This document shows, piece by piece, positions 26,239 to 33,690 of a stretch of 64,000 nt of DNA. Each line of letters starts with the position of its first letter. Position 1 is the first letter of the stretch. Below the pieces are notes generated by a model, which saw only the letters and a program-made list of their open reading frames with translations, had not been told where the DNA came from and ran no database searches. A program made the position numbers and the translations under genes. Source of the DNA: Clostridiales bacterium (GTDB lineage Bacteria; Bacillota; Clostridia; Oscillospirales; Oscillospiraceae); the NCBI GenBank assembly GCA_019418025.1, contig DYCR01000001.1:139198-203197 (forward strand), read 5' to 3'.

Positions 26239-26435
26239 GGGGGCTTGCCCGAAAACCCATCAGGGCTTTCGGGCAAATTTTTCGCCTGACGGGTGCGCCG
26301 ACTGCCGGATGCGTGGCAGCATGCGGCATTGTCAGGCGCGGCGGCATTTTCCCGAGGGTCACGGCCGCCGCTGAAACATATTTGTGTTTTTCCGCAAAAG
26401 CGGCAAACTCTGCGAGGCTTTTTTGATATGCTGAT
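26239..26435 (+). repeat. Intergenic terminator element, copy A
   Basis: About 197 bases between two versions of the glgA terminator. It shares with the copy at 43291 the left hairpin (TTGCCCGAAAACCC...GGGCTTTCGGGCAA, then TTTTT), GCCTGAC, the block CATTTTCCCGAGGGTCACG, the right hairpin CCGC-AAAA-GCGG and the end CAAACTCTGCGAGGCTTTTTTGATATGCTG. A GC-rich internal segment differs. No gene lies in 26203-26507. Confidence 0.7.
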
Positions 26436-26460
26436 AAAGGGTCTGGCGGCAGACCCTTTG
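26436..26460 (+). terminator. Second terminator after glgA
   Basis: Ten-base stem AAAGGGTCTG / CAGACCCTTT with loop GCGG; near-copy of the terminator at 26215-26238. Confidence 0.75.
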
Positions 26461-26507
26461 TGACGTATGAACGGAGCCTATCAAAATTTACCGACTAGGA
26501 GATTACC

Positions 26508-28349
26508 ATGCGAATCCTGTTCGACAGCAAACAGTTACAGTACAAAGATCCCTTCGGGACCCTGACACCCGGGCAGCGGTGCAGACTGAACCTGCACATT
26601 CCGGCGACGGTCCCCGCCACCAAGGTCGAGTGCCTTGTAAGGTGGGAAAACGGCGAAGCCTGCAAAAGCTTCCCCATGCACCGCAGCAGGACAGAAGGGG
26701 CCTACGAGATCTACTCCGGCGAAATTGCGTTGGATGAGCTGGGGCTGTATTTTTACTATTTTTACATTTCCAAGCCCGACGGGGGCTTCCGCCTGTTCAA
26801 GCAGGGGGACGACACCAATATGGAGGCCGGTGACCTGTGGCAGGTCAGCTGCATCCCGGCAGACTTCACCACGCCGGACTGGGCAAAGGGGGCGATCATT
26901 TACCAGATCTTCCCTGACCGCTTCTGCAAGGCCGGACAGGTGGAGCTTTCGGGCAAGCTGGAGCCATACACCGTCCACGGTGACTGGTATGAGGATGTAT
27001 CCTGGCAGCCAGACGAGGACGGGACAGTGCTGAACAATGACTTTTTCGGCGGGAATTTTCAGGGTATCACCAAAAAAATGGACTATTTGGCGGATCTGGG
27101 GGTGGGGATCGTATACCTGAATCCCATCAGCAAGTCCTTCTCCTCCCACCGCTATGATACCGGCGACTACAAGACCCCCGACCCTATGCTCGGAACAGAG
27201 CGGGATTTTGCCGAGCTTTGCCGAGCCGCCCACCAGCGGGGGATCAAGGTGGTACTGGACGGGGTGTATTCCCATACCGGCTCCAACAGCCTGTATTTCA
27301 ATCGGGAGGGCGCTTTTTCCGGCGTGGGAGCCTATCAGTCGCCGGATTCGCCCTACCATGACTGGTACACCTTCTATGACTATCCCGATTCCTATCACAG
27401 CTGGTGGGGCTTTGACACCCTGCCCACCGTCCGGAAAATGGACCCGGGGTTTATCGACTATATCATCGAGGGGGCCGACAGCGTGGTGGCCCACTGGATG
27501 GGTCTGGGAGCCGACGGGTTCCGTCTGGATGTGGTGGACGAGCTGCCCGATGAATTTGTCCTTAGACTGAAAAACAGGATACGGCAGATCGATCCGGAGG
27601 CACTGCTCATCGGCGAGGTGTGGGAGGATGCCTCCAACAAGGTGGCCTATGACGTGCGCCGCCGATACTTCGTGGATGCGGAGCTGGATTCCCCCATGAA
27701 CTACCCCTTCCGCAAGGCAATCATCCGCTTTATGCGGAAATTTGACGATGGACGGGAGCTGAGGGATACGGTCATGTCCATCGTGGAGAACTATCCGCCT
27801 CAGGTAATGGCCTGCACCATGAACCTGCTCGGCACCCACGACACCCCCAGAATCCTCACGGCGCTGATGGATGACTTTGACGGGGACCGTGCCGAAAAGG
27901 CCCACCGCCGCCTGACCAGAGGTCAGTGGCTCACGGCGATGGAGCGGCTGCAAGCGGCCTCCTTCCTGCAATACATGCTGCCCGGAGCGCCCAGTATCTA
28001 CTACGGCGACGAGGCAGGGATGGAGGGCTACGGCGATCCCTTCTGCCGCAGGACCTTCCCTTGGGGCAGGGAGGAGCCTCAGCTACAGGACCACTACCGC
28101 CGTCTGGGCAGGCTGCGCAGGGAGTCGGAGGTGCTGAGACTGGGAGACATTCAATTTTTCCGTTACAGCAATCTTCAGCTGGGCTTTACCCGGACATATC
28201 AGGGAAAAAGCTTGAAAATCTATATCAATCGAAGCTCGGACAATTGGACGGTCCCGGCAGGGACGCTGCTTCTGGGGCATCATTTACTGGATGTGGGAGC
28301 CGACGGCATTTGTCTGGGACACATGGGATACTGCGTGGTGGAGTCATGA
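26508..28349 (+). CDS. GH13 alpha-glycosidase (neopullulanase / maltodextrin-hydrolase type)
   Basis: 613 residues, cytoplasmic (no signal peptide). An N-terminal CBM34-like beta domain (about 1-120) is followed by a GH13 barrel: GVYSHTGSNS, nucleophile in DGFRLDVVDEL, acid in LIGEVWED, and LLGTHDTPRI. It should hydrolyse alpha-1,4 (and perhaps alpha-1,6) bonds of maltodextrins or glycogen pieces, linking it to the glg genes just upstream, though the element at 26239 separates them. Start 26508 follows AGGAG. Confidence 0.9.
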   Translation: MRILFDSKQLQYKDPFGTLTPGQRCRLNLHIPATVPATKVECLVRWENGEACKSFPMHRSRTEGAYEIYSGEIALDELGLYFYYFYISKPDGGFRLFKQGDDTNMEAGDLWQVSCIPADFTTPDWAKGAIIYQIFPDRFCKAGQVELSGKLEPYTVHGDWYEDVSWQPDEDGTVLNNDFFGGNFQGITKKMDYLADLGVGIVYLNPISKSFSSHRYDTGDYKTPDPMLGTERDFAELCRAAHQRGIKVVLDGVYSHTGSNSLYFNREGAFSGVGAYQSPDSPYHDWYTFYDYPDSYHSWWGFDTLPTVRKMDPGFIDYIIEGADSVVAHWMGLGADGFRLDVVDELPDEFVLRLKNRIRQIDPEALLIGEVWEDASNKVAYDVRRRYFVDAELDSPMNYPFRKAIIRFMRKFDDGRELRDTVMSIVENYPPQVMACTMNLLGTHDTPRILTALMDDFDGDRAEKAHRRLTRGQWLTAMERLQAASFLQYMLPGAPSIYYGDEAGMEGYGDPFCRRTFPWGREEPQLQDHYRRLGRLRRESEVLRLGDIQFFRYSNLQLGFTRTYQGKSLKIYINRSSDNWTVPAGTLLLGHHLLDVGADGICLGHMGYCVVES

Positions 28350-28534
28350 CAGAGGAACGATATTTGACCGGATATTGCAGACAATTGGATGCCGGACGCA
28401 TGGTGGAGGTCCTTGTGGAGGACGGCCGTGTGACAGAGGTGGACTGCTGCTACGGCGTGTGCGCCTTTGAGGGCAGCTGCACCGTTGCAAAGGCCATTGA
28501 GGAATGGAAAGCAAAAGCAGGCTGCGAAGGGTAA
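28346..28534 (+). CDS. Small cysteine-rich hypothetical protein
   Basis: 62 residues, not recognised. Five cysteines (YC near residue 11, then CC, C and C within DCCYGVCAFEGSC, and one near the end) suggest metal binding or redox sensitivity. It starts inside the GH13 stop codon (ATGA overlap), so it is translationally coupled to it. Acidic/basic balanced with a C-terminal helix KAIEEWKAKA. No secretion signal. Confidence 0.65.
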   Translation: MTEERYLTGYCRQLDAGRMVEVLVEDGRVTEVDCCYGVCAFEGSCTVAKAIEEWKAKAGCEG

Positions 28535-28594
28535 AATACCACTTTCGGCATGCAAAACAGCGTGTCAAAGCTTATCATTTTGCAGTGAAAATGC

Positions 28595-28638
28595 AAAAAG
28601 CTGCCCGAACCCTCCGAAAGAGGCTTCGGGCAGTCTGT
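28595..28638 (-). repeat. Left-end fragment of the intergenic terminator element (after trxB)
   Basis: Reading the minus strand: AGACTGCCCGAA, CCTCTTTCGGAGG, TTCGGGCAG, TTTTTGCA. This matches the left end of the full element and follows the trxB terminator directly, in the same orientation as in the other copies. Confidence 0.6.
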
Positions 28639-28670
28639 AAGGGCCGCCCATCTGATGATGGGCGGCCCTT
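28639..28670 (-). terminator. Terminator of trxA-trxB
   Basis: Fourteen-base perfect stem (28639-28652 with 28657-28670). Confidence 0.8.
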
Positions 28671-28692
28671 TGGTGTATAGAGTAATACGTTT

Positions 28693-29616
28693 TTATGCAA
28701 GGCTTGCAAGGTATTCTTCTGCCTGATGGACGGCAACGGCTCCGTCTGCCACGGCGGTGACCACCTGACGGACCTGCTTGGTGCGGACATCGCCCACGGC
28801 ATAGACACCGGGCAGATTGGTCTGGGTGGACTCGCCTGCCACGATATATCCGGAAGGGTCCAGCTCCACCTGACCGGCAACCAGCTCGGTGGTGGGCTTT
28901 CTGCCGATGCTGACGAAGATGCCGTCGGTCTCCACAGTGGTCTCTTCGCCGGTATTCACATCCTTGAGCTTCACGGCATAGAGCTTTTCCTCAGCCAGCA
29001 GCTCGCTGACGGCGCTGTTCCAGTGGAACTCCACGTTTTCGGCCTCCATCAGGGGCTTGTGGTAGATCTTGGTAGCGCGCATGGTGTCTCTGCGGTGGAC
29101 CAGAATGACCTTCTTTGCCACTCTGGACAGCAGCAGGGCATCTGCCGCGGCAGTATTGCCGCCGCCGACCACGACCACGGTCTTGCCGCGGTAGAACATG
29201 CCGTCGCAGGCGGCGCAGTAGTTGACGCCCTTGCCCACCAGAGCCTGCTCGTTGGCAATGCCCAGCTCCCGGTGAGCCGCGCCGGTGGAGATGACCACGG
29301 TGCGGCCGTAGAAGGTACCCTCGGAGGTCTCGACGACCTTGATCTCGGATTTCAGATCCAGTCGGGTCACGTCGGCAAGCTCTGACTTTGCGCCGAAGCG
29401 CTCGGCACCGGCCTGCATCTTCTGGCCCAGAGTGAAGCCGTCCACGCCCTCTTCAAAGCCGGGGTAGTTATCGATCTGGGCAGTCAGCGCCATCTGACCG
29501 CCTGCGGACAGCCGCTCGATGATCAGGGTGTCCAGTCCGGCACGGGTGCCGTAGAGTGCGGCGGTGTAGCCGCCGGGGCCGCCGCCCACAATAATCAAAT
29601 CATATATGTGATCCAT
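28693..29616 (-). CDS. trxB: Thioredoxin reductase
   Basis: 307-residue low-molecular-weight flavoenzyme that passes electrons from NADPH to thioredoxin. FAD-binding GGGPGGYTAA at the N-terminus, redox-active CAACDG near residue 135-140, NADPH-binding GGGNTAAADAL, and a C-terminal FAD motif GVYAVGDVRTK. The second of two adjacent ATGs (29616) is better spaced from AGGAGG. It is 15 bases downstream of trxA in one operon. Confidence 0.95.
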   Translation of the reverse strand: MDHIYDLIIVGGGPGGYTAALYGTRAGLDTLIIERLSAGGQMALTAQIDNYPGFEEGVDGFTLGQKMQAGAERFGAKSELADVTRLDLKSEIKVVETSEGTFYGRTVVISTGAAHRELGIANEQALVGKGVNYCAACDGMFYRGKTVVVVGGGNTAAADALLLSRVAKKVILVHRRDTMRATKIYHKPLMEAENVEFHWNSAVSELLAEEKLYAVKLKDVNTGEETTVETDGIFVSIGRKPTTELVAGQVELDPSGYIVAGESTQTNLPGVYAVGDVRTKQVRQVVTAVADGAVAVHQAEEYLASLA

Positions 29617-29631
29617 CATAACCTCCTCGGC

Positions 29632-29955
29632 TCAGCCCATATGCTCCTGAATGAATTCCTCGATAGCGGCCTTGGATTCCGGCGCCACGATGGAGCCCAG
29701 AGCCTCGCCCTTGTGGTACAGCACCAAGGTGGGGATCACCTCGATATGCTCCTTGTTTGCGATCTCGGAATTTTCGTCGATGTTCATTTTGGCGATGACC
29801 AGCTTGTCGGAGTACTGCTCGCCGATCTTGTCGTATGCGGGGGCGATCCGACGGCAGTACACACACCAGGGAGCCCAAAAATCTACCAGAACGGGCTTCT
29901 CGCCCTCATTTACGTATTGATGAAACAGTTCAGAGTTCAGTTCGATAACAGCCAT
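29632..29955 (-). CDS. trxA: Thioredoxin with unusual CVYC active site
   Basis: 107 residues with the thioredoxin fold: VDFWAPWCVYCRRIAP and the cis-proline in VIPTL. The active site is CVYC instead of the classic CGPC, which should change its redox potential or partner choice. It precedes trxB in the same operon, so TrxB probably reduces it. Upstream lie AAGGAG and, further out, a perfect palindrome at 30016-30030. Confidence 0.92.
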   Translation of the reverse strand: MAVIELNSELFHQYVNEGEKPVLVDFWAPWCVYCRRIAPAYDKIGEQYSDKLVIAKMNIDENSEIANKEHIEVIPTLVLYHKGEALGSIVAPESKAAIEEFIQEHMG

Positions 29956-30015
29956 TTTTCATAGCTCCTTTCCTTAATTCGTGTCCTTAGTATATCCCAA
30001 GATCCTGTCATCTTC

Positions 30016-30030
30016 TGTGATAATATCACA
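30016..30030. promoter_or_regulatory. Operator-like palindrome between trxA and srtB
   Basis: TGTGATA, A, TATCACA: a perfect 15-base palindrome in the divergent region, just upstream of the srtB -35 box. It could bind a redox- or nucleotide-responsive repressor; the identity is unknown. Confidence 0.5.
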
Positions 30031-30040
30031 TTTTGTTCAT

Positions 30041-30069
30041 TTGGAATTTTGGGGAAGGTATGCTATAAT
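30041..30069 (+). promoter_or_regulatory. Promoter of srtB
   Basis: TTGGAA (30041-30046), 17 bases, TATAAT (30064-30069). Confidence 0.7.
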
Positions 30070-30111
30070 CTGGGTAACATGATAATATGGAGGTGAATAC
30101 CATCGGATTCG

Positions 30112-30915
30112 ATGGTAAAGGATATGAGAAAATGGATACGCGGAATCCTGCTTGTGATCTGTCTGGGGGTGATGTGCTACTCGGGCTATCAGCTCTACAC
30201 CATTTACAGCGCCTATTCTCAGGCGGAGAAGGTCTATGCCGACACCTCGGACAAGTACGTCAGACCGGCTGCGGGCAAGACCGAAAGCACCGACCCCTCG
30301 GCACCCACCCAGCCGCTGAGGCTTGCCCCCATTCAGGTGGATTTTGATGCCCTGCTTCAGGAGAACAAGGACGTGAAGGGATGGATTTATGTCCCCGACA
30401 CCAACCTGAACTATCCCATCGTGCAGGCTGAGGACAATGACTATTATCTGCGGCGGATGCTTGACGGCAACTATAACCACTCCGGCTCCATCTTTATGGA
30501 CTACCGCAACAACGAAAAATTTACCGACTATAACAGCATCATCTACGGTCACAACATGAACAACGACAGTATGTTTGCCATGCTGTCGAAGTATCAGAAG
30601 CAGGAATTTTATGAGGAGCATCCGGTGATGTACCTGCTGACCCCGGATGCAGACTATCAGCTGGATATCATTGCATCGGTTCAGGTGGGGGCCGACTCCG
30701 ACCTGTACACCTTCCCCCAGACCCGGGAGGAATTTGACGATTACCTGAACCGGCTGATGAAGAAGTCCGTGCTGTCTCTGGACGTGGATCTGGAGGCGGT
30801 GGAGCGGACGGTGATGCTCTCGACCTGCTCTTATGAGTATCAGGATGCCCGATATGTGGTGGTCGCATCCATGACCAAGCTGGACCGCCTGCCTCAGACC
30901 GCTCCGGCGGAATGA
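30112..30915 (+). CDS. srtB: Class B sortase
   Basis: 267 residues: N-terminal membrane anchor (ILLVICLGVMCYSGYQL), then the sortase barrel with catalytic H147 (IYGHNMNND), C239 (LSTCSYE) and the Arg of DARYVVVA. It joins surface proteins to peptidoglycan. Candidate substrates in the window carry PNTGD (gene at 37988) and SPHTGD (gene at 52046). The start is uncertain: a good GGAGGTG lies 17 bases before ATG 30112, and ATG 30124 is a second option. Confidence 0.9.
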   Translation: MVKDMRKWIRGILLVICLGVMCYSGYQLYTIYSAYSQAEKVYADTSDKYVRPAAGKTESTDPSAPTQPLRLAPIQVDFDALLQENKDVKGWIYVPDTNLNYPIVQAEDNDYYLRRMLDGNYNHSGSIFMDYRNNEKFTDYNSIIYGHNMNNDSMFAMLSKYQKQEFYEEHPVMYLLTPDADYQLDIIASVQVGADSDLYTFPQTREEFDDYLNRLMKKSVLSLDVDLEAVERTVMLSTCSYEYQDARYVVVASMTKLDRLPQTAPAE

Positions 30916-30960
30916 CGGCCCTGTTTACGGAAACTTTACATAGAATTGATTTTTGCTTGA

Positions 30961-30988
30961 TTGTTTTGCCCTTGGATTGCGATATAAT
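30961..30988 (+). promoter_or_regulatory. Promoter of the HAD phosphatase gene
   Basis: TTGTTT, 16 bases, TATAAT (30983-30988), about 50 bases before the start codon. Confidence 0.55.
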
Positions 30989-31038
30989 CGTCATGTAATC
31001 AGAATATCTAAGAAAAATGTCAATAGAAAGGATTCTAT

Positions 31039-31848
31039 ATGATTCAGTTTGAACAGAAAAAGGGCTTCATCTGCGATATGGATGGAGTCATCTACCACGG
31101 AAATAAGATCTTACCCGGTGTTGCAGAGTTTATCGACTGGCTCCACCGTGAAAAAAAGGAATTTTTGTTCCTGACCAATAACAGCGGCTCCACCCCCAAG
31201 GAGCTGCAGCAGAAGCTGGCGAGAATGGGTCTTGATGTGCCGGAGAAGCACTTCTATACCAGTGCCTTGGCTACCGCTGCATTTTTGAAGGAGCAGTCTC
31301 CCGGATGCTCGGTGTATGCCATCGGTGAGGCCGGACTGCTCAATGCCCTGTATGATGCAGGCATCACCATGAACGACGTGAACCCGGACTATGTGGTCAT
31401 GGGCGAGGGCAAGGCCTATTCTCTGGATACCCTGACCAAGGCCACCAATCTGGTGATGAAGGGCGCAAAGCTCATCGGCGCAAACTCGGACCTCTCCGGT
31501 CCCATTGAAAACGGCATCGCCCCTGCCTGTCGGGCACTGGTGGCCCCCATCGAGATGGCCACCGGGACTCAGGCCTACTTCTGCGGCAAGCCAAACCCCC
31601 TGATGATGCGCACGGGTCTGCGGATGCTGGGCTGTCACTCCTCCGAGGCGGTGATGGTCGGCGACCGGATGGACACCGACATCATCTCCGGCATGGAAAG
31701 CGGCATGTCCACCATTCTGGTGCTGACCGGCGTGTCCACTCAGGAGACCCTGAGGACCTTTGCCTACCGTCCCACCATGGTACTGGGCGGCGTGGGCGAC
31801 ATCGTCAAGCAGGCAAATCTGCAAAAGAAGTCTGCCCCTGCAAAGTAA
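31039..31848 (+). CDS. HAD-IIA (NagD-like) phosphatase
   Basis: 269 residues of the haloacid dehalogenase superfamily, subfamily IIA. Motif I CDMDGVIYHGN carries the nucleophilic Asp, motif II is FLTNNSG, then a C2 cap domain, and the final motif reads MVGDRMDTDIISG. Family members remove phosphate from nucleotides or sugar phosphates such as glycerol-phosphate or p-nitrophenyl-phosphate; the real substrate is not clear. It stands alone with its own promoter and terminator. Confidence 0.9.
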   Translation: MIQFEQKKGFICDMDGVIYHGNKILPGVAEFIDWLHREKKEFLFLTNNSGSTPKELQQKLARMGLDVPEKHFYTSALATAAFLKEQSPGCSVYAIGEAGLLNALYDAGITMNDVNPDYVVMGEGKAYSLDTLTKATNLVMKGAKLIGANSDLSGPIENGIAPACRALVAPIEMATGTQAYFCGKPNPLMMRTGLRMLGCHSSEAVMVGDRMDTDIISGMESGMSTILVLTGVSTQETLRTFAYRPTMVLGGVGDIVKQANLQKKSAPAK

Positions 31849-31856
31849 GAAAATCA

Positions 31857-31898
31857 GACAGCCCGAAAGCCCCTTTGTGGGTTTTCGGGCTTTTTGCC
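31857..31898 (+). terminator. Terminator after HAD gene; also left-end-like element fragment
   Basis: CAGACAGCCCGAAA...TTTTCGGGCT followed by TTTTTGCC. It works as a terminator in its own right and closely resembles the left end of the dispersed element (GAGACTGCCCGAAA...TTTCGGGCA...TTTTTGC). Confidence 0.75.
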
Positions 31899-31978
31899 GT
31901 GTGCAGAGGCTACCGGCAGCTTTTGGTACAGTCCCTTGGGTGCATCCCCTGAGGGACTGAATTTTTTGCGGAAAACGG

Positions 31979-32006
31979 TTGACAAATGAAAGAGAATTTG
32001 TATAAT
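31979..32006 (+). promoter_or_regulatory. Promoter of the tetR-type gene
   Basis: TTGACA (31979-31984), 16 bases, TATAAT (32001-32006), overlapping the operator at 32005-32019. Confidence 0.82.
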
Positions 32007-32019
32007 GAACAATGTTCAT
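32005..32019. promoter_or_regulatory. TetR operator 1
   Basis: ATGAAC, AAT, GTTCAT: a perfect palindrome overlapping the -10 box. The same arms occur at 32676-32690 before the next gene, so both are probably bound by the TetR-family protein encoded between them. Confidence 0.78.
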
Positions 32020-32037
32020 ATTGAGGAGGATTCGGAT

Positions 32038-32598
32038 ATGCGCACCATGGTAACATCCAAGGAAGAGATATTGGCATCGAGCAGACAGCTCATCTGCCGT
32101 CAGGGCTGGTCAGCCATCAACATTCGTTCCGTGGCAAATGCCTGCGGTGTGTCAGTGGGGGCGATCTACAACTATTTTGGCTCCAAAACCGAATTGGTCG
32201 GCGCCACGGTGGAGAGCATCTGGTGCGACATTTTCTGCCGTCCGGACAGCGACGATGTCTTTGCCTCCACGCTGACGATCCTCACGTGGATCTACCGGCG
32301 GATGGAGTACGGTGCCCGGCAGTATCCCGGATTTTTTGCCCTGCACCCCATCGTGTATCTGGATGCGGAGCAGAATGACGGCAGACAGCGGATGCAGCAG
32401 AGCTGGCAGCATATCAAGGATGTGCTGTGCGACGTGATGGAACACGACCCCCATATCCGACCGGATGCCTTTACTGCGGAGTTTACCATGGAGGGCTTTG
32501 CAGACCTGCTGTTCTCGCTGATCGTTTCTGCCCTGATTCGGGGGGAATATGACCCCTCGGCGGTACTGGAAACGGTGCGGCGGACCCTTTATGCCTGA
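32038..32598 (+). CDS. TetR/AcrR-family transcriptional regulator
   Basis: 186 residues. The N-terminal HTH (ILASSRQLICRQGWSAINIR, then VANACGVSVGAIYNYFGSK) is typical of TetR. The C-terminal ligand domain is not classifiable. The start at 32038 follows GAGGAGG; the upstream ATG 32005 lies in the operator and promoter. Two identical-arm palindromes, one over its own promoter and one before the next gene, suggest that it represses itself and the two small membrane-protein genes that follow. Confidence 0.9.
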   Translation: MRTMVTSKEEILASSRQLICRQGWSAINIRSVANACGVSVGAIYNYFGSKTELVGATVESIWCDIFCRPDSDDVFASTLTILTWIYRRMEYGARQYPGFFALHPIVYLDAEQNDGRQRMQQSWQHIKDVLCDVMEHDPHIRPDAFTAEFTMEGFADLLFSLIVSALIRGEYDPSAVLETVRRTLYA

Positions 32599-32639
32599 TG
32601 CTGCAAGGCTTATGAGACTTTTTCACGATTTCAAGGAAC

Positions 32640-32664
32640 ATCCCACAGGTGTGTGGGATATTCT
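32640..32664 (+). terminator. Terminator-like hairpin after tetR-type gene
   Basis: Eight-base perfect stem ATCCCACA / TGTGGGAT with loop GGTG, followed by ATTCTTTC. Confidence 0.5.
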
Positions 32665-32675
32665 TTCACAGTTAA

Positions 32676-32690
32676 ATGAACGTTGTTCAT
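32676..32690. promoter_or_regulatory. TetR operator 2
   Basis: ATGAAC, GTT, GTTCAT, with the same arms as operator 1, ending four bases before the ribosome-binding site of the next gene. The promoter it controls is not clear; TTCACA with CATTAT is possible but very close to the start codon. Confidence 0.72.
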
Positions 32691-32705
32691 TATAGGAGGA
32701 TCATG

Positions 32706-33128
32706 ATGTACGTAAAGAAAAACAATCTGCTTTTACTGGCCTGCGCCGTGTGGGCCGCTGCGGGCTTCAATGTTCTGCGGATCGGAGTGGCTGCATATCC
32801 TGCATATCTGTCGGCAGTGAATTTCCTGCTGTCGCTCCTTGTTTTTGCAGTTTTTCAGATATTTATCTTCGGAAAGCTTGTGAAAAAACACACCGCAAGG
32901 ATCATGGGCTCCACCCAGGAGCGTCAGTTTATTCTGAGCTTCTTCGACAAAAAGTCCTTTTTCATCATGGCGGTGATGATGGGCGGCGGCATTCTGCTGC
33001 GCAGATTTCGACTGGTGCCGGAGGGATTCATTGCCGTGTTTTACACGGGACTGGGCGCGTCGCTGCTTCTAGCAGGGGTCCGCTTTGGCATGAGCTTTGG
33101 AAAAACAGCTGTCTCAGCTGAAAAATAA
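32706..33128 (+). CDS. Small membrane protein under TetR control
   Basis: 140 residues, not recognised, with four hydrophobic segments and short basic loops (GKLVKKHTARIMG). Of two adjacent ATGs, 32706 has the better distance (six bases) from AGGAGG. A TetR-type operator lies directly upstream, and another small membrane protein gene follows 22 bases downstream. By analogy with TetR-controlled pairs this could be a small export or membrane-stress module, but no transporter family signature is visible. Confidence 0.72.
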   Translation: MYVKKNNLLLLACAVWAAAGFNVLRIGVAAYPAYLSAVNFLLSLLVFAVFQIFIFGKLVKKHTARIMGSTQERQFILSFFDKKSFFIMAVMMGGGILLRRFRLVPEGFIAVFYTGLGASLLLAGVRFGMSFGKTAVSAEK

Positions 33129-33150
33129 GAACCAAAAGGAGAAGATGATG

Positions 33151-33561
33151 ATGAAGCGTTACACCAACCCCACCCTGATTTATGCCGTTATGGCCATGAT
33201 TTTCGGGGTATTTTACCGAGAATTCACAAAAATTGCAGACTTTACGGGGAAAACCGTCCTTTCCGTGATGCACACCCATTATTTTGTACTGGGGATGATT
33301 TTTTTCCTGCTGCTGCTCCTGCTTGAGAAGTCCTTCCGGTTCTCCACGGCAAAAACCGGAAAAATTCTGGCATGCTACCACGTGGGGCTGAACATCTCCG
33401 GCGGTGCTTTTCTGGTGCGGGGCGTGCTTCAGGTGCAGGAAACGGTGCTTTCCTCCGGACTGAATGCCGCAATTTCCGGCATCGCCGGCATCGGACACAT
33501 CCTACTGGGGGTCAGCGTGATCCTGCTGCTGCTTCAGGTGAAGCGGGCCGCGGAAAAATAA
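33151..33561 (+). CDS. DUF2871 family membrane protein
   Basis: 136 residues with four membrane helices. The pattern YAVMAMIFGVFYREFTKIAD, then FTGKTVLSVMHTHYFVLGMI with two conserved histidines, is characteristic of DUF2871; these histidines might bind a metal or haem. Three in-frame ATGs follow AAGGAG; 33151 gives the usual family start MKRYTNP. It ends the TetR-controlled pair and is followed by a terminator. Function unknown. Confidence 0.78.
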   Translation: MKRYTNPTLIYAVMAMIFGVFYREFTKIADFTGKTVLSVMHTHYFVLGMIFFLLLLLLEKSFRFSTAKTGKILACYHVGLNISGGAFLVRGVLQVQETVLSSGLNAAISGIAGIGHILLGVSVILLLLQVKRAAEK

Positions 33562-33574
33562 CCGTAACAGATAC

Positions 33575-33621
33575 AGCCGGAGCTGCCGCACCCCTGCGGC
33601 GGTCCCGGCTTTACTTTTTTT
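33575..33621 (+). terminator. Terminator after DUF2871 gene
   Basis: Outer stem AGCCGG / CCGGCT with an inner GC-rich stem, followed by a run of seven T residues. Confidence 0.75.
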
Positions 33622-33638
33622 CGGGCAGACCGTATAAT
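33610..33638 (+). promoter_or_regulatory. Promoter of sbcD-sbcC
   Basis: TTTACT, 17 bases, TATAAT (33633-33638). The -35 box overlaps the preceding terminator. Confidence 0.6.
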
Positions 33639-33690
33639 GGCATCAACAACAGACCGCCCATGGGGCGCATTTTGCAGGAGGAAACGGTTC

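Noticed and set aside
30087..30347. 86-residue frame starting at the good ribosome-binding site before srtB
   Set aside because: It runs out of frame through the sortase gene and has no recognisable features; the sortase frame carries all catalytic residues.
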